The notes beneath the pieces were generated by a model, which ran no database searches, was not told the origin of the DNA, and saw only the letters and a program-made list of their open reading frames with translations. Positions 8,432-16,666 of a stretch of 64,000 nucleotides of DNA are shown piece by piece. Source of the stretch: Salinilacustrithrix flava. GTDB lineage: Bacteria > Actinomycetota > Acidimicrobiia > Acidimicrobiales > Salinilacustritrichaceae. The position numbers and the translations under genes were made by a program. The stretch spans positions 1 through 64,000 of the forward strand of contig JAMYFF010000003.1 of the NCBI GenBank assembly GCA_024128875.1, given 5' to 3'. Positions within the stretch are counted from its first letter, which is position 1, and every line of letters starts with the position of its first letter.

Positions 8432-8746
8432 TAGGAACCGGCGGAGCGACCCACCGGCGGCGGCGGGGGCGTCCTCGGGCTCGAGGTGCGGTGCTTCCTG
8501 GCGGATGGCGGCGAGCACGTGGTCCGCGCTCGGGTTGACCATGCGGGCCTCACCGATCACGACGGTCGGGACCGTCTCGCTGCCGTTGGCGATGCTCCGG
8601 ACGGTCGACGCGGCCTCGGGGTCCTCCCAGATGTTGCGCTTGTCCAGGGGCACGCCGAGGCGGACGAGGCGTCGCTCGAGGCTCATGCAGAAGCCGCAGC
8701 CGGGCCGCCAGTAGAAGGTGATCGCATCGGGGGTCGTGTCGGTCAC
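8423..8746 (-). CDS. mycoredoxin/glutaredoxin-like protein
   Basis: The 107-residue product has a thioredoxin fold of the glutaredoxin type, with redox motif CGFC at residues 17-20 after strand AITFYWRP, cis-Pro in TVPTVVIG, and a C-terminal helix. In actinobacteria such proteins (Mrx1 type) reduce mycothiol-mixed disulfides, which agrees with the mycothiol amidase gene at 20618. A C-terminal tail of about 25 residues is not part of the fold. I use GTG 8746, since the fold begins a few residues later; the upstream ATG at 8785 would add an Arg-rich unconserved stretch. Confidence 0.8.
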   Translation of the reverse strand: MTDTTPDAITFYWRPGCGFCMSLERRLVRLGVPLDKRNIWEDPEAASTVRSIANGSETVPTVVIGEARMVNPSADHVLAAIRQEAPHLEPEDAPAAAGGSLRRFLGR

Positions 8747-8823
8747 GGTCCGTACAACCCTGGGAGCGGAACGGGCATTCCGCAACCCGGCCGGGGGTGG
8801 GGCCGCGGCTACGGTCCGCCGCC

Positions 8824-9834
8824 ATGACGAGCCCCATCGAGCACGCCGGCTTCACCTTCGCCAGCATCATGGCCCTCGGTCCCCAGCTCGCGGTCGAGAC
8901 CGCGCGCCGCGCGGAGCAGCTGGGCTACGAGTCGTTCTGGACCGCCGAGACCACCGGACCCGAGGCGTTCACCACCCTCACGGCCGCCGGCGCCGCCGCG
9001 CCGTCGCTCGGGCTCGGCACCGGGGTCATCCCGATCCAGCTGCGCACGCCGATGACCGTCGCCATGGCGGCGGCGACCCTGCAGGCGCTGAACCCGGACC
9101 GGGACGTGCTGGTCGGCATCGGCATCTCGTCGCCCGTGGTGACCGAGCGCTGGCACGGGGTCGACTACGGCGACCGCCCCCTCGCCCGCTGCCGGGAGTA
9201 CATCACGCTGCTCAAGGAGATCTGGGCGGGTGACGCCGTCACGTTCGACGGCGACTTCTGGTCGCTGAAGCGCAGCCGCCTCGGCGTGCGCCTCGGCGAG
9301 CGCAAGCCCAAGGTCGTGCTCGGCGCGCTCAACCCGAAGATGCTGGCGCTCGGCGGCGAGCTGGCCGACGGCGTGCTGCTCAACTACCTGCCCGCGTCCC
9401 ACGTGCCCTGGTCGGTCGAGCGCATCCGTGAGGGCGCATCGCTCCGGGGCGACGGGACCGCTCCCAAGGTCTACGCCTACGTGCACGCCGGGGTCACCGA
9501 GCGCGAGCACGGCATCGACAACGCCCGCAAGGACCTGTTCTCCTACGCCGTCGTCGACGCCTACGCCAAGAGCTTCGAGCGGGCCGGCTTCGGCGACGAC
9601 GTGGCCGAGCTGCGCGAGCGCCATGCCGCCAAGGACCGGGAGGGCGCCGTCGGCGCCGTCAGCGACGCGTTCGTCGACGCCATCGACTTCATGGGCACCC
9701 ACGACCAGGTCCGGGACTTCGCCCGGGAGTACGCACAGGCGGGCGTCGACGTGCCGATCCTCATGCCGCTGCCGTGGGGCCCGGACCGCCGCCAGGTCAT
9801 CGAGGACACCATGGGAGCCTTCGTCTCCGCCTGA
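8824..9834 (+). CDS. LLM-class F420-dependent oxidoreductase
   Basis: This 336-residue protein belongs to the luciferase-like monooxygenase superfamily, of the type that uses deazaflavin F420 in actinobacteria. It shows the TIM-barrel features YESFWTAET near the N-terminus, LGLGTGVIPIQLRTP, and the LVGIGISSPVVTERWHG turn typical of F420-binding members, plus GDFWSLKR. A TACGGT hexamer ends 8 nt before the ATG. The substrate is unknown. A second, related enzyme is encoded at 13355 on the other strand, and the F420 pathway gene cofC is at 60298. Confidence 0.86.
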   Translation: MTSPIEHAGFTFASIMALGPQLAVETARRAEQLGYESFWTAETTGPEAFTTLTAAGAAAPSLGLGTGVIPIQLRTPMTVAMAAATLQALNPDRDVLVGIGISSPVVTERWHGVDYGDRPLARCREYITLLKEIWAGDAVTFDGDFWSLKRSRLGVRLGERKPKVVLGALNPKMLALGGELADGVLLNYLPASHVPWSVERIREGASLRGDGTAPKVYAYVHAGVTEREHGIDNARKDLFSYAVVDAYAKSFERAGFGDDVAELRERHAAKDREGAVGAVSDAFVDAIDFMGTHDQVRDFAREYAQAGVDVPILMPLPWGPDRRQVIEDTMGAFVSA

Positions 9835-9884
9835 GCGGACCTTCGACCCTGGGCAGGAGCAGCGGGGCGGGCCACGCTGCCCGC

Positions 9885-10931
9885 ATGACCGCGGTCGCAG
9901 GTCGCACCCAGCCCGGCACCGGCCACCTGGGACCCAAGCTCGCCGGCGCAGCAGCGATCTGGTTCGCGCTGTACCTGCTGAACGAGTGGATCTGGGATGC
10001 GGCGTTCACGGACCTGCTCGGGCTGGACCTCGACGATCGCGCCACGGGCGCGGCCCACTTCTTCCTCTACGACACGGCAAAGCTCATGCTCCTGCTGGTC
10101 GGGTTGATCTTCGCGGTCGGGATGCTCAACACGGCGATCTCACCGGAGCGGATCCGGGCGTTCCTGAGCGGACGGCGCCTGCTCACCGGCCTCGTCCTCG
10201 CCGTCGTGCTGGGCGCCGTGACGCCCTTCTGCTCCTGCAGCTCGGTGCCGCTGTTCATCGGCCTGGTCGCAGCGGGCGTGCCCCTCGCGATCACCCTGAC
10301 CTTCCTCATCTCGTCGCCCCTCGTCAGCGAGACCGGCATCGTGATGATGGGAGGGACGTTCGGTTGGGACATCGCCGCCCTGTGGGTCCTCGCCGGCTCC
10401 GGTCTCGCCCTGCTCGCCGGCCTGCTGCTCTCCCGCTTCGACCTGGACCGCTGGGTGGAGCCGTTCGTGTTCGAGACCAGGACCGTCCAGCTCGCACGGG
10501 CCGAGCAGAAGCCCACCCTCGAGGACCGGGTCGAGGCCTCCCGGGCCGAGACCGGCGACATCCTCCGCAAGATCTGGGGCTACGTCGTCGTCGGCATCGC
10601 GCTCGGCGCCGTCATCCACGGCTGGGTGCCCGAGGGGTTCTTCGAGGATCACGCCGGCGGCGACGCCCCGCTCGCCGTGGTGGTCGCCACCCTCGCCGGA
10701 GTCCCCCTCTACGCGAACCCGGCGGGCGTCGTGCCGCTCGCCGAGGCGTTCCACGCCAAGGGCGCGGCGCTCGGGACGGTGATGGCGTTCATGATGAGCG
10801 TGGTCGCCCTGTCGCCGCCGTCGCTCGTCCTGCTGCGGCGGGTCCTGCGCCCGCCCCTGCTCGTGATCTTCACCGCTGTCGTCACGGCCGGGATCCTGAT
10901 CATCGGGATCCTGTTCAACCTCGTGACCTGA
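9885..10931 (+). CDS. ArsP-like permease (DUF318/PF03773)
   Basis: This 348-residue integral membrane protein has about eight hydrophobic helices and a central acidic loop. The signature TPFCSCSSVPLFIG (Cys116, Cys118) and a repeated half with GVPLYANPAGVVPL identify the PF03773 permease family, which includes the methylarsenite exporter ArsP. The next gene encodes a CxxC thioredoxin-like protein. This pairing recurs in bacteria and suggests thiol-dependent handling of a metal(loid) or other cargo; the cargo is inferred. CACGCT lies 6 nt before the ATG. Confidence 0.82.
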   Translation: MTAVAGRTQPGTGHLGPKLAGAAAIWFALYLLNEWIWDAAFTDLLGLDLDDRATGAAHFFLYDTAKLMLLLVGLIFAVGMLNTAISPERIRAFLSGRRLLTGLVLAVVLGAVTPFCSCSSVPLFIGLVAAGVPLAITLTFLISSPLVSETGIVMMGGTFGWDIAALWVLAGSGLALLAGLLLSRFDLDRWVEPFVFETRTVQLARAEQKPTLEDRVEASRAETGDILRKIWGYVVVGIALGAVIHGWVPEGFFEDHAGGDAPLAVVVATLAGVPLYANPAGVVPLAEAFHAKGAALGTVMAFMMSVVALSPPSLVLLRRVLRPPLLVIFTAVVTAGILIIGILFNLVT

Positions 10932-10963
10932 TCTCGACCCGACACCGACGAGGGAGCACCGAC

Positions 10964-11200
10964 ATGGACATCAAGATCCTCGGCCCGGGGTGCAAGCGCT
11001 GCGCCCAGCTCGAGGAGCGCACCACCGAGGCGCTCGGCGAGCTGGGACTCGAGGCGTCGATCACCAAGGTGACCGACGTGGCCGAGATCGCCGGCTACGG
11101 CGTCATGGCCACGCCGGCGTTGGTGCTCGACGGCACCGTCGTGGTGTCCGGGCGCGTCCCGTCGACCAGCCACCTGCGGGAGCTGCTGGCCGCCACATAG
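10964..11200 (+). CDS. small thioredoxin-family protein (CKRC)
   Basis: A 78-residue single-domain thioredoxin of the Thioredoxin_3 (redox-active disulfide protein 2) type. It starts MDIKILGPGCKRC, with cysteines 10 and 13, and carries cis-Pro in MATPALVLDG. These mini-thioredoxins usually sit beside PF03773 permeases, as here (32-nt gap). A clear purine-rich ribosome binding site (GAGGGAG) precedes the ATG, in contrast to the leaderless genes around it, which supports cotranscription with the permease. Its TAG stop forms the first three bases of the -10 hexamer of the next gene. Confidence 0.85.
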   Translation: MDIKILGPGCKRCAQLEERTTEALGELGLEASITKVTDVAEIAGYGVMATPALVLDGTVVVSGRVPSTSHLRELLAAT

Positions 11201-11210
11201 GTTTCACGCC

Positions 11211-12008
11211 GTGCAGCTGCAGGACCAGAACATCGTCGTCACCGGCGCCGGCGGTGGCATCGGCGCCGCCCTCGTGCGCCGCTTCGCCCAGGACGGCCCC
11301 CGCACCATCGTGCTCGCCGACGTCGACGGCGCCGCGGCCCAGGCGGTGGTCGACGAGCTCGAGCCCGGCTTCGACACCGTCGTGGTCGAGGCCGACCTGG
11401 GCACCGAAGCCGGCAACGTCGAGGTGGTCCGCGCGGCCGAGGAGTTCGGGCCGGTCGACCTGCTGTGCCTGAACGCCGGCATCGCCGTCGGCGGTGGCGT
11501 GGAAGCACCGGACGAGGACTGGTACCGGATCTTCGACATCAACGTCATGGCCCACGTCTGGGCCGTCCGGGCCGCCCTGCCCGGCATGCTGGCCCAGGGC
11601 TCGGGCTACATCCTCACCACCGCCTCCGCCGCTGGCCTGCTCACCAACCTCGGTGCCGCCCCCTATGCCGTGACCAAGCACGCCGCCGTCGCCCTGGCGG
11701 AGTGGCTGGCGATCACCCACGGCGACGCCGGCATCAAGGTCTCGTGCCTGTGCCCGCAGGGGGTCCGCACGAAGATGCTGTTCCCCGATGACGAGGACCT
11801 CGCCAAGTCCACCGGCGCCGAATCCGTGCGGATGCAGGGGGTCATCGAGCCCGACGAGCTCGCCGAGGTGGTGGCCGCAGGCCTGGCGGACGAGCGCTTC
11901 CTGATCCTCCCGCACCCCGAGGTCCTCGACTACTGGCGTCGCAAGACCGACGACTACGACCGCTGGATCGGCGGGATGCGCAAGCTGCAGGCCCGCACCC
12001 AGGGCTGA
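11211..12008 (+). CDS. short-chain dehydrogenase/reductase
   Basis: The 265-residue protein is a classical SDR. It has the dinucleotide loop TGAGGGIG near the N-terminus, D-L after the third strand, NAG in CLNAGIAVG, catalytic Ser in TTASAAG and YAVTKHA for Tyr and Lys. A C-terminal YWRRKTDDYDRWIGGMRKLQ tail resembles SDRs of lipid or sterol metabolism in actinobacteria; the substrate is not assignable. GTG 11211 is preceded at 7 nt by TAGGTT, which includes the stop codon of the upstream thioredoxin gene. Confidence 0.88.
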   Translation: MQLQDQNIVVTGAGGGIGAALVRRFAQDGPRTIVLADVDGAAAQAVVDELEPGFDTVVVEADLGTEAGNVEVVRAAEEFGPVDLLCLNAGIAVGGGVEAPDEDWYRIFDINVMAHVWAVRAALPGMLAQGSGYILTTASAAGLLTNLGAAPYAVTKHAAVALAEWLAITHGDAGIKVSCLCPQGVRTKMLFPDDEDLAKSTGAESVRMQGVIEPDELAEVVAAGLADERFLILPHPEVLDYWRRKTDDYDRWIGGMRKLQARTQG

Positions 12009-12018
12009 CCGCCGCACG

Positions 12019-12291
12019 GTGGCCGACACCTGGCTGCTGTCCCTCGGCCTGCGCCCGGGTGCGGAGATCCGGTTCCGGCGCGAGCCGGGCGAGCGGTGGC
12101 TCCCGGGGAAGGTGATGGGCCGGGAGACCGACGGCTCGGTCGACCTGCGCGACGCCCGAGGCCGGTCGCGGGCGATCCCGGTCGAGCAGATCGAGGTCGC
12201 CGAGCGCGGCCCCCGTGGCGGACGGATCTGGACACCGCTCACCCAGATCGTGGCCCGCACCGAGCAGCTCGACCTGTTCGGCGACGCCTGA
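12019..12291 (+). CDS. hypothetical protein, 90 aa
   Basis: I do not recognise this 90-residue protein. It is predicted to be mainly beta (EIRFRREPGERWLPGKVMGRETDGSVDLRDARGRSRAIPVEQIEV), like a small SH3- or Tudor-like barrel that begins with a gateway Trp-Leu-Pro-Gly turn, followed by a short helix and a LDLFGD tail. Tails of the LDLF type are often clamp- or partner-binding peptides; here that is speculation. It lies 5 nt upstream of the methyltransferase-glycosylase fusion gene and is likely coexpressed with it, so a DNA-related role is possible. Confidence 0.65.
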   Translation: MADTWLLSLGLRPGAEIRFRREPGERWLPGKVMGRETDGSVDLRDARGRSRAIPVEQIEVAERGPRGGRIWTPLTQIVARTEQLDLFGDA

Positions 12292-12295
12292 ACCC

Positions 12296-13339
12296 GTGGA
12301 GCGGGACACCATCGACATCTACGACGCCGAGGCGGCCACGTACCGCGCCAACCGGTCGTCCCGCTTCGCCGACCGTGCCGCGGCGCTGTCGGCAGGTGCG
12401 CTCGGCCCGGTCCTGGATGCGGGCTGCGGGCCCGGCACCTACCTGCCCGCCCTGGGCGCGGCGGCCGTCGGGCTCGATGCGTCGGCGCCGATGCTCGACC
12501 TGGCGACCGGCCACGGTCGTCCACTGGTCCGGGCCGACCTCACGAGGCTGCCGCTGCGCCCCGGCGCGCTCGGCGGCGCGTGGGCCCGCAACTCCTACCT
12601 GCACGTCCCCCACGCCGGGCTGCCCCTCGCCCTGGCCGAGCTCCACCGCGCCACGGCCGTCGGTGCCCCGGTGACGTGCTCGCTCATCACCGGACCCGAC
12701 GACGAGGTGGTGTCCGACGACGACCTGCCGGGCCGGAGGTTCTGGCGGTGGAGCGACGATGCGCTCGTCGACGTGTTCGTCGGCGCCGGCTTCAGCGAGG
12801 TGGTGCTGTCCGGCGAGCAGCCCCGCTTCGTCGACGCCGTGCGCGCCCGCACGCTCCCGGACTTCGTCGGACCGGACATGGGGGTCCTGGTCGTGGGGCT
12901 CAACCCGTCCCTGCACGCCGCGGACGCCGGCGTCGGCTACGTCACGCCGAGCAACCGCTACTGGAAGGCGGCGATCGAAGCCGGCCTCGTCACGGTCGAC
13001 CGCGACCCGTGGCACGCCCTGCGCGAGCACGGCGTCGGCATGACCGACCTGGCCAAGCGGGCCACCCGCCGCGCGGATGAGCTCTCCGCCGACGAGTACC
13101 GGACCGGGCTCGAGCGGGTCGACCGCCTCTGCGCGCGCCTGCAGCCGGGTGTGGTGTGCGTGGTCGGACTCGCCGGGTGGCGGGCCGCGGTGGACCGCAA
13201 GGCCGTCGTCGGCCTGCAGCAGCGGGACCTCGGCGGCCGACCGGTCTACGTCATGCCGTCGACGTCGGGCTTGAACGCCAGCAGCCAGATGCCCGACCTC
13301 GTCGCCCACCTGCGCGCCGCGCTCGACCTGGCCCCCTGA
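12296..13339 (+). CDS. SAM methyltransferase fused to Mug-type DNA glycosylase
   Basis: This 347-residue protein joins two enzymes. Residues about 1-185 form a class I SAM-dependent methyltransferase: DAGCGPG at 41-47, GLDAS after strand 2, and a compact C-terminal subdomain. Residues about 190-345 match mismatch-specific uracil/thymine-DNA glycosylase (Mug/TDG): GLNPSLH at 201-207 carries the catalytic Asn, PSNRYWKA follows, VGMTDLAKR is the core, and MPSTSGLNAS at 320-329 is the DNA-intercalating loop region. Mug removes U or T mispaired with G. The methyltransferase substrate is unknown. Frame and codon use are continuous across the join, so it is a genuine single ORF. Start GTG 12296 follows the 90-aa gene. 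Confidence 0.85.
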   Translation: MERDTIDIYDAEAATYRANRSSRFADRAAALSAGALGPVLDAGCGPGTYLPALGAAAVGLDASAPMLDLATGHGRPLVRADLTRLPLRPGALGGAWARNSYLHVPHAGLPLALAELHRATAVGAPVTCSLITGPDDEVVSDDDLPGRRFWRWSDDALVDVFVGAGFSEVVLSGEQPRFVDAVRARTLPDFVGPDMGVLVVGLNPSLHAADAGVGYVTPSNRYWKAAIEAGLVTVDRDPWHALREHGVGMTDLAKRATRRADELSADEYRTGLERVDRLCARLQPGVVCVVGLAGWRAAVDRKAVVGLQQRDLGGRPVYVMPSTSGLNASSQMPDLVAHLRAALDLAP

Positions 13340-13358
13340 TCGCTCCGCTGGCGATCAG
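13336..13358. terminator. bidirectional terminator hairpin
   Basis: A perfect 8-bp stem (CTGATCGC/GCGATCAG) with a 7-nt loop is flanked by C- and G-tracts that can extend the pairing. It overlaps the ends of the convergent glycosylase-fusion and LLM genes and should serve both strands. Confidence 0.6.
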
Positions 13359-14317
13359 GCGGGGGCGAGGTCCCGAACGGCCTGGCGCATGTCGTAGCCG
13401 AAGGGCAGCGGCGCCAGCGCCGGCGTGGTGACGCCGTTGGCGATGTAGCGCTGGATCTGCTCCCGGCACTTCTCCGGCGGGCCGTGCACGATGAGCTCGT
13501 CCACCACCGAGTTCGGGATGGCGTCGAGCGCGGCCTTGCGGTCGCCGCTGTCCCAGGCGTCCCACATCGGCTGCAGCTCGTCCCGGCCGAGCCACTCGTG
13601 GAAGGCCCGGTAGACGGGCACGTTCAGGTAGGCGGCGATGGCGAACTTGGCCGAGCCGTAGACCGTGTCCGGGTCGTCGATCGGGGCGCAGAAGATGCGG
13701 GCCACGACCTCCTTGGACGACCCGTCGGTGGAGGCGTCCTGCACGATCGGTGCCACCGTGGCGACGTCCTCGGCCGACAGCCAGTTGATGATGGCCCCGT
13801 CGCCCTCACGACCGGCGAGCTTGAGCATCCCCGAGCGCAGGGCGGCGACCAGGATCGGCACCGGCTCGGGCGGCAGGGCCTTCAGCTGGAAGCCGTTGAT
13901 GGAGAACGTGTCGAAGTCCTCCTTGATCTTCTCGCCTTCGAGGGCCTTGCGCAGGAACCGGACCATGTCCCGGACCTTCTTGTACGGCTCGTCGAACTCG
14001 ATGCCGTTCCAGCGCTCGACGATGACGTTCGACGACGAGCCGATGCCGATGGCGAAGCGGCCGGGGGCGGCCTGGGCCAGCGAACCGACGGACTGGGCGA
14101 AGCAGGCCGGACCGCGGGTGTAGGCGGGGATGATGGCGGTGCCGAGCCGGAGGGACGGCGTCCACACCGAGGCCAGCGCCAGGGGCGTGAACCCGTCGTG
14201 CCCGTCGGCCTCGGCCGACCAGACGTCGGTGTAGCCGAGGTCCACCAGCTCCTCGAACTGCTCCTTCTGGGAGTGGAGGGGACCGCTCAGCGGGATGGTC
14301 ATGCCGTAGCGCTGCAT
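13355..14317 (-). CDS. LLM-class F420-dependent oxidoreductase
   Basis: A 320-residue luciferase-like monooxygenase family enzyme: YTDVWSAEADGHDGFTPL near the N-terminus, LGTAIIPAYTRGP, and the FAIGIGSSSNVIVERWNG turn typical of F420-using members. It resembles the TIGR03617/03854-type actinobacterial LLM proteins that occur beside lipid catabolism genes. Upstream on the same strand, 20 nt away, is a thioesterase-like gene, and the two may form an operon, although CAGGGT lies 6 nt before this ATG and could drive it separately. The substrate is unknown. Confidence 0.86.
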   Translation of the reverse strand: MQRYGMTIPLSGPLHSQKEQFEELVDLGYTDVWSAEADGHDGFTPLALASVWTPSLRLGTAIIPAYTRGPACFAQSVGSLAQAAPGRFAIGIGSSSNVIVERWNGIEFDEPYKKVRDMVRFLRKALEGEKIKEDFDTFSINGFQLKALPPEPVPILVAALRSGMLKLAGREGDGAIINWLSAEDVATVAPIVQDASTDGSSKEVVARIFCAPIDDPDTVYGSAKFAIAAYLNVPVYRAFHEWLGRDELQPMWDAWDSGDRKAALDAIPNSVVDELIVHGPPEKCREQIQRYIANGVTTPALAPLPFGYDMRQAVRDLAPA

Positions 14318-14337
14318 GATCGCACCCTGCCACAGCC

Positions 14338-15192
14338 TCAGGTGGCCTGCTGCTCCTGCATGCGCTTGCGGCGGGCCTCGAACTCCTCGTGGAAGCGCAG
14401 GATCGTGGACTGGCTGGCCGTGGCCAGCAGCGTCCCGTCCTCGGCCCACAGGTGCACGAGACCGTGCCCGAACCCGTTGGCGATGGCGTGGACGCGGATG
14501 TCGAGCAGGACCCAGTCGGTCTCGACGATGTCGACCATGCGCAGCGTGTTGTCGAGGCTGTTGCCGCCGGCGTGGCGGCCGAGGGCCTGGCCCAGGCCCA
14601 TGGGCACGTAGTCGCCGAGGATGGCGAGGGCGGCCCCGGACATCTCGAGGATGTCCGGCATGCGCGCCCACATCGAGCAGTTGCCCTCCGGCATGGGGTT
14701 GCCGTCGAGCTCGTCGAAGGTGCGGGCGTTGGCCAGGCGGAAGTCCAGCCGGGCCATCATCCCGTCGGTGATGCCCTCCTCGTCCGGCGTCACGCCGAAG
14801 CGGATGTGGCACTGATCCGGCGGGGGGACGTCGGGCATCTGCTCCCACATGCCCGCGGCCGGCTTGTCCCGGTGGCCGAGGGCGGCGTTGACCGTGAGGA
14901 TCTCCCGGTCCCCCACGTGGCCGACGGCGCGGGCCTGGGTGACGCTCCTGCCCTCGTTGGCGACGATGACGTCGATGTCCATGATCGAGCCGGTCTCGGC
15001 GTAGGAGAGGTACTGCGCCGTCGCCCAGACCACGGGCCGGCCGGTCGTGCGCTCCATCGCCTCGATGCCGGCGCCGAGGCCGCACCCGCCCCAGAGGAAG
15101 TTCCCCCGGGTCGACACGCCGGGCGTCACCGGGATGAACCACCGGTTCGGGTTGTGGGTCGGCTGCAGGCCGAGGAAGGTCTTGGCGTCCAC
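14338..15192 (-). CDS. acyl-CoA thioesterase-like double-hotdog protein
   Basis: The 284-residue protein has the layout of TesB-like double-hotdog thioesterases (4HBT_3/Acyl-CoA thioesterase 2 type). It has an N-terminal FLWGGCGLGAGIEAME helix, VVWATAQYLSYAETGS, and a second hotdog with NSLDNTLRMV followed by DWVLLDIRVHAIANGFGHG, the usual active-site Asp/Gln region. Such enzymes hydrolyse acyl-CoA. TAGGCT ends 8 nt before the GTG start, giving a leaderless promoter back-to-back with that of the amidase gene. Confidence 0.8.
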   Translation of the reverse strand: MDAKTFLGLQPTHNPNRWFIPVTPGVSTRGNFLWGGCGLGAGIEAMERTTGRPVVWATAQYLSYAETGSIMDIDVIVANEGRSVTQARAVGHVGDREILTVNAALGHRDKPAAGMWEQMPDVPPPDQCHIRFGVTPDEEGITDGMMARLDFRLANARTFDELDGNPMPEGNCSMWARMPDILEMSGAALAILGDYVPMGLGQALGRHAGGNSLDNTLRMVDIVETDWVLLDIRVHAIANGFGHGLVHLWAEDGTLLATASQSTILRFHEEFEARRKRMQEQQAT

Positions 15193-15242
15193 GGGCCGGG
15201 AGCCTACGGAGCGCCCCGCGCCGTTCCCTAGTGTCCCTGGCC

Positions 15243-16631
15243 ATGACCGACGCCCCCTGGCTGCAGGACGCCTGCTCGCTCGTCGACGCCTACCGGGACG
15301 GATCCCGCAACCCCGTCGAGGACACCCGGGCGTGCCTCGACGCCATCGAGGCCTCCGACCTGAACGCCTTCTCCCACGTCGACGCCGACGCCGCCCTGGC
15401 TGGGGCGAAGGCCGCCGACGTCTCGCTCCCCTTCGGTGGCGTGCCCATGGGGATCAAGGAGCTCGAGAAGGTCGAGGGCTGGCCGGACACCGAGGCGTCG
15501 CTGGTGTTCCGGGACCGCATCGGCGACCACGACAGCACCATGGTCGCCCGCCTCCGCGACGCCGGCGCGGTCATCGTCGGCCTCTGCGCCGCCTCCGAGT
15601 TCGGGGGCCTCAACGTGTCCACCACCCGCCTGAACGGGACCACGCACAACCCGTGGGAGCACGGCCGCACGGCCGGCGGCTCCTCGGGTGGGTCCGCGTC
15701 AGCCGTCGCCGGCGGGCTGGTGCCGATCGCCAGCGGCGGGGACGGCGGCGGCTCCATCCGCATCCCGGCCGGCTTCAACGGCAACGTCGGGATGAAGGGC
15801 ACGGCGGGGCGGATCCCCCGGGGCCCGAAGACCGAGATCGCGCCGCTCACCGTGGTGAAGGGCTGCCAGGCCCGCAGCGTGCGCGACGTGGCTCGCTGGT
15901 ACGACGTGTGCGCCGGCTACGACTTCCGCGACCCGTACTCGCTGCCCAGCCCCGGCGGCTGGGAGGCCGGCCTCGGCACCCACGACCTCACCGGGTTGCG
16001 GGTCGCCGTCGTGCCCGACCTCGGCCGCGCCGTGCTGCGCCCCGAGGTGGAGGCCAACGTGCGGGACGCGGCCGCCGCGCTCATCGCCGACGCCGGCCTG
16101 GTCCAGGTCGACGTCGACGTGGCCCTGCCGGGCCTCGGGTTCGAGTGGGCGATGTCGAACCTGGCCCAGCTGGCCAAGGACCTGGACGGGCTCTGGCCGG
16201 CGTGCAAGGACGACCTCACCCGGGAGATGGCGATGGGCTTCGAGATGGCCCACTCCAGCTACGACCTGACCATGGCCGCGCAGGTGGAGCGGCGCCGCAC
16301 CGAGCTGAACGAGGCGCTGGCCGACGTCTTCGACCAGGTCGACCTGGTGATCTCGGCCACGAACCCCGACGTGGCCTACCCGGCCGAGATCACCGCCAAC
16401 ACCCGGGTCGGCGACCAGAAGGTCGGCCTGGAGAACAACGGCCTGCTCACGATCCCGGCGAACATCGTCGGCAACCCCGCCGTCTCGGTCCCCGTGGCGC
16501 CCGCCTTCGGGCTCCCCGTCGGCATGCAGATCATGGCCCGCCACCACCAGGACGCCCTGCTCCTGGACCTGGCCCTGCAGGTCGAGCGGACCCTCCCCTG
16601 GCCCCTCGTCGCCCCCGGCGCGCCCGTCTGA
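15243..16631 (+). CDS. amidase signature family protein
   Basis: This 462-residue enzyme has the amidase-signature triad: Lys in MGIKELE, cis-Ser in the Gly/Ser loop TAGGSSGGSAS, and nucleophilic Ser in GGDGGGSIRIPA. It hydrolyses carboxylic amides, and GatA-like proteins share the fold. No gatB or gatC lies nearby, so it is a free-standing amidase of unknown substrate rather than a tRNA amidotransferase subunit. The ATG at 15243 is preceded at 8 nt by TAGTGT, with the divergent thioesterase promoter on the other strand of the same 50-bp gap. Confidence 0.88.
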   Translation: MTDAPWLQDACSLVDAYRDGSRNPVEDTRACLDAIEASDLNAFSHVDADAALAGAKAADVSLPFGGVPMGIKELEKVEGWPDTEASLVFRDRIGDHDSTMVARLRDAGAVIVGLCAASEFGGLNVSTTRLNGTTHNPWEHGRTAGGSSGGSASAVAGGLVPIASGGDGGGSIRIPAGFNGNVGMKGTAGRIPRGPKTEIAPLTVVKGCQARSVRDVARWYDVCAGYDFRDPYSLPSPGGWEAGLGTHDLTGLRVAVVPDLGRAVLRPEVEANVRDAAAALIADAGLVQVDVDVALPGLGFEWAMSNLAQLAKDLDGLWPACKDDLTREMAMGFEMAHSSYDLTMAAQVERRRTELNEALADVFDQVDLVISATNPDVAYPAEITANTRVGDQKVGLENNGLLTIPANIVGNPAVSVPVAPAFGLPVGMQIMARHHQDALLLDLALQVERTLPWPLVAPGAPV

Positions 16632-16637
16632 TCGTTC

Positions 16638-16660
16638 TTGTCAGACCCCCTGCGGATGAT
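16638..16660 (+). promoter_or_regulatory. RecA-NDp/PafBC-like DNA-damage promoter
   Basis: TTGTCAGAC, exactly 8 nt, then GATGAT, which ends 6 nt before the ATG of the 61-aa gene. The upstream element matches the mycobacterial RecA-NDp consensus TTGTCRGTG at seven of nine positions, and the 8-nt spacing is exact. The -10 has G in place of the first T. The same variant (RGAC) occurs upstream of the RecB-like nuclease. Confidence 0.6.
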
Positions 16661-16666
16661 GGGGGC

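Noticed and set aside
15243-16631. gatA, the amidotransferase subunit
   Set aside because: The amidase signature is shared, but no gatB or gatC is nearby and glutaminase-subunit features are not clear, so a general amidase is the safer call.
16638-16660. TTGTCA and GATGAT as an ordinary sigma-70 -35/-10 pair for the 61-aa gene
   Set aside because: The gap between them is 11 nt, too short for a sigma-70 promoter. The spacing fits the RecA-NDp type instead.
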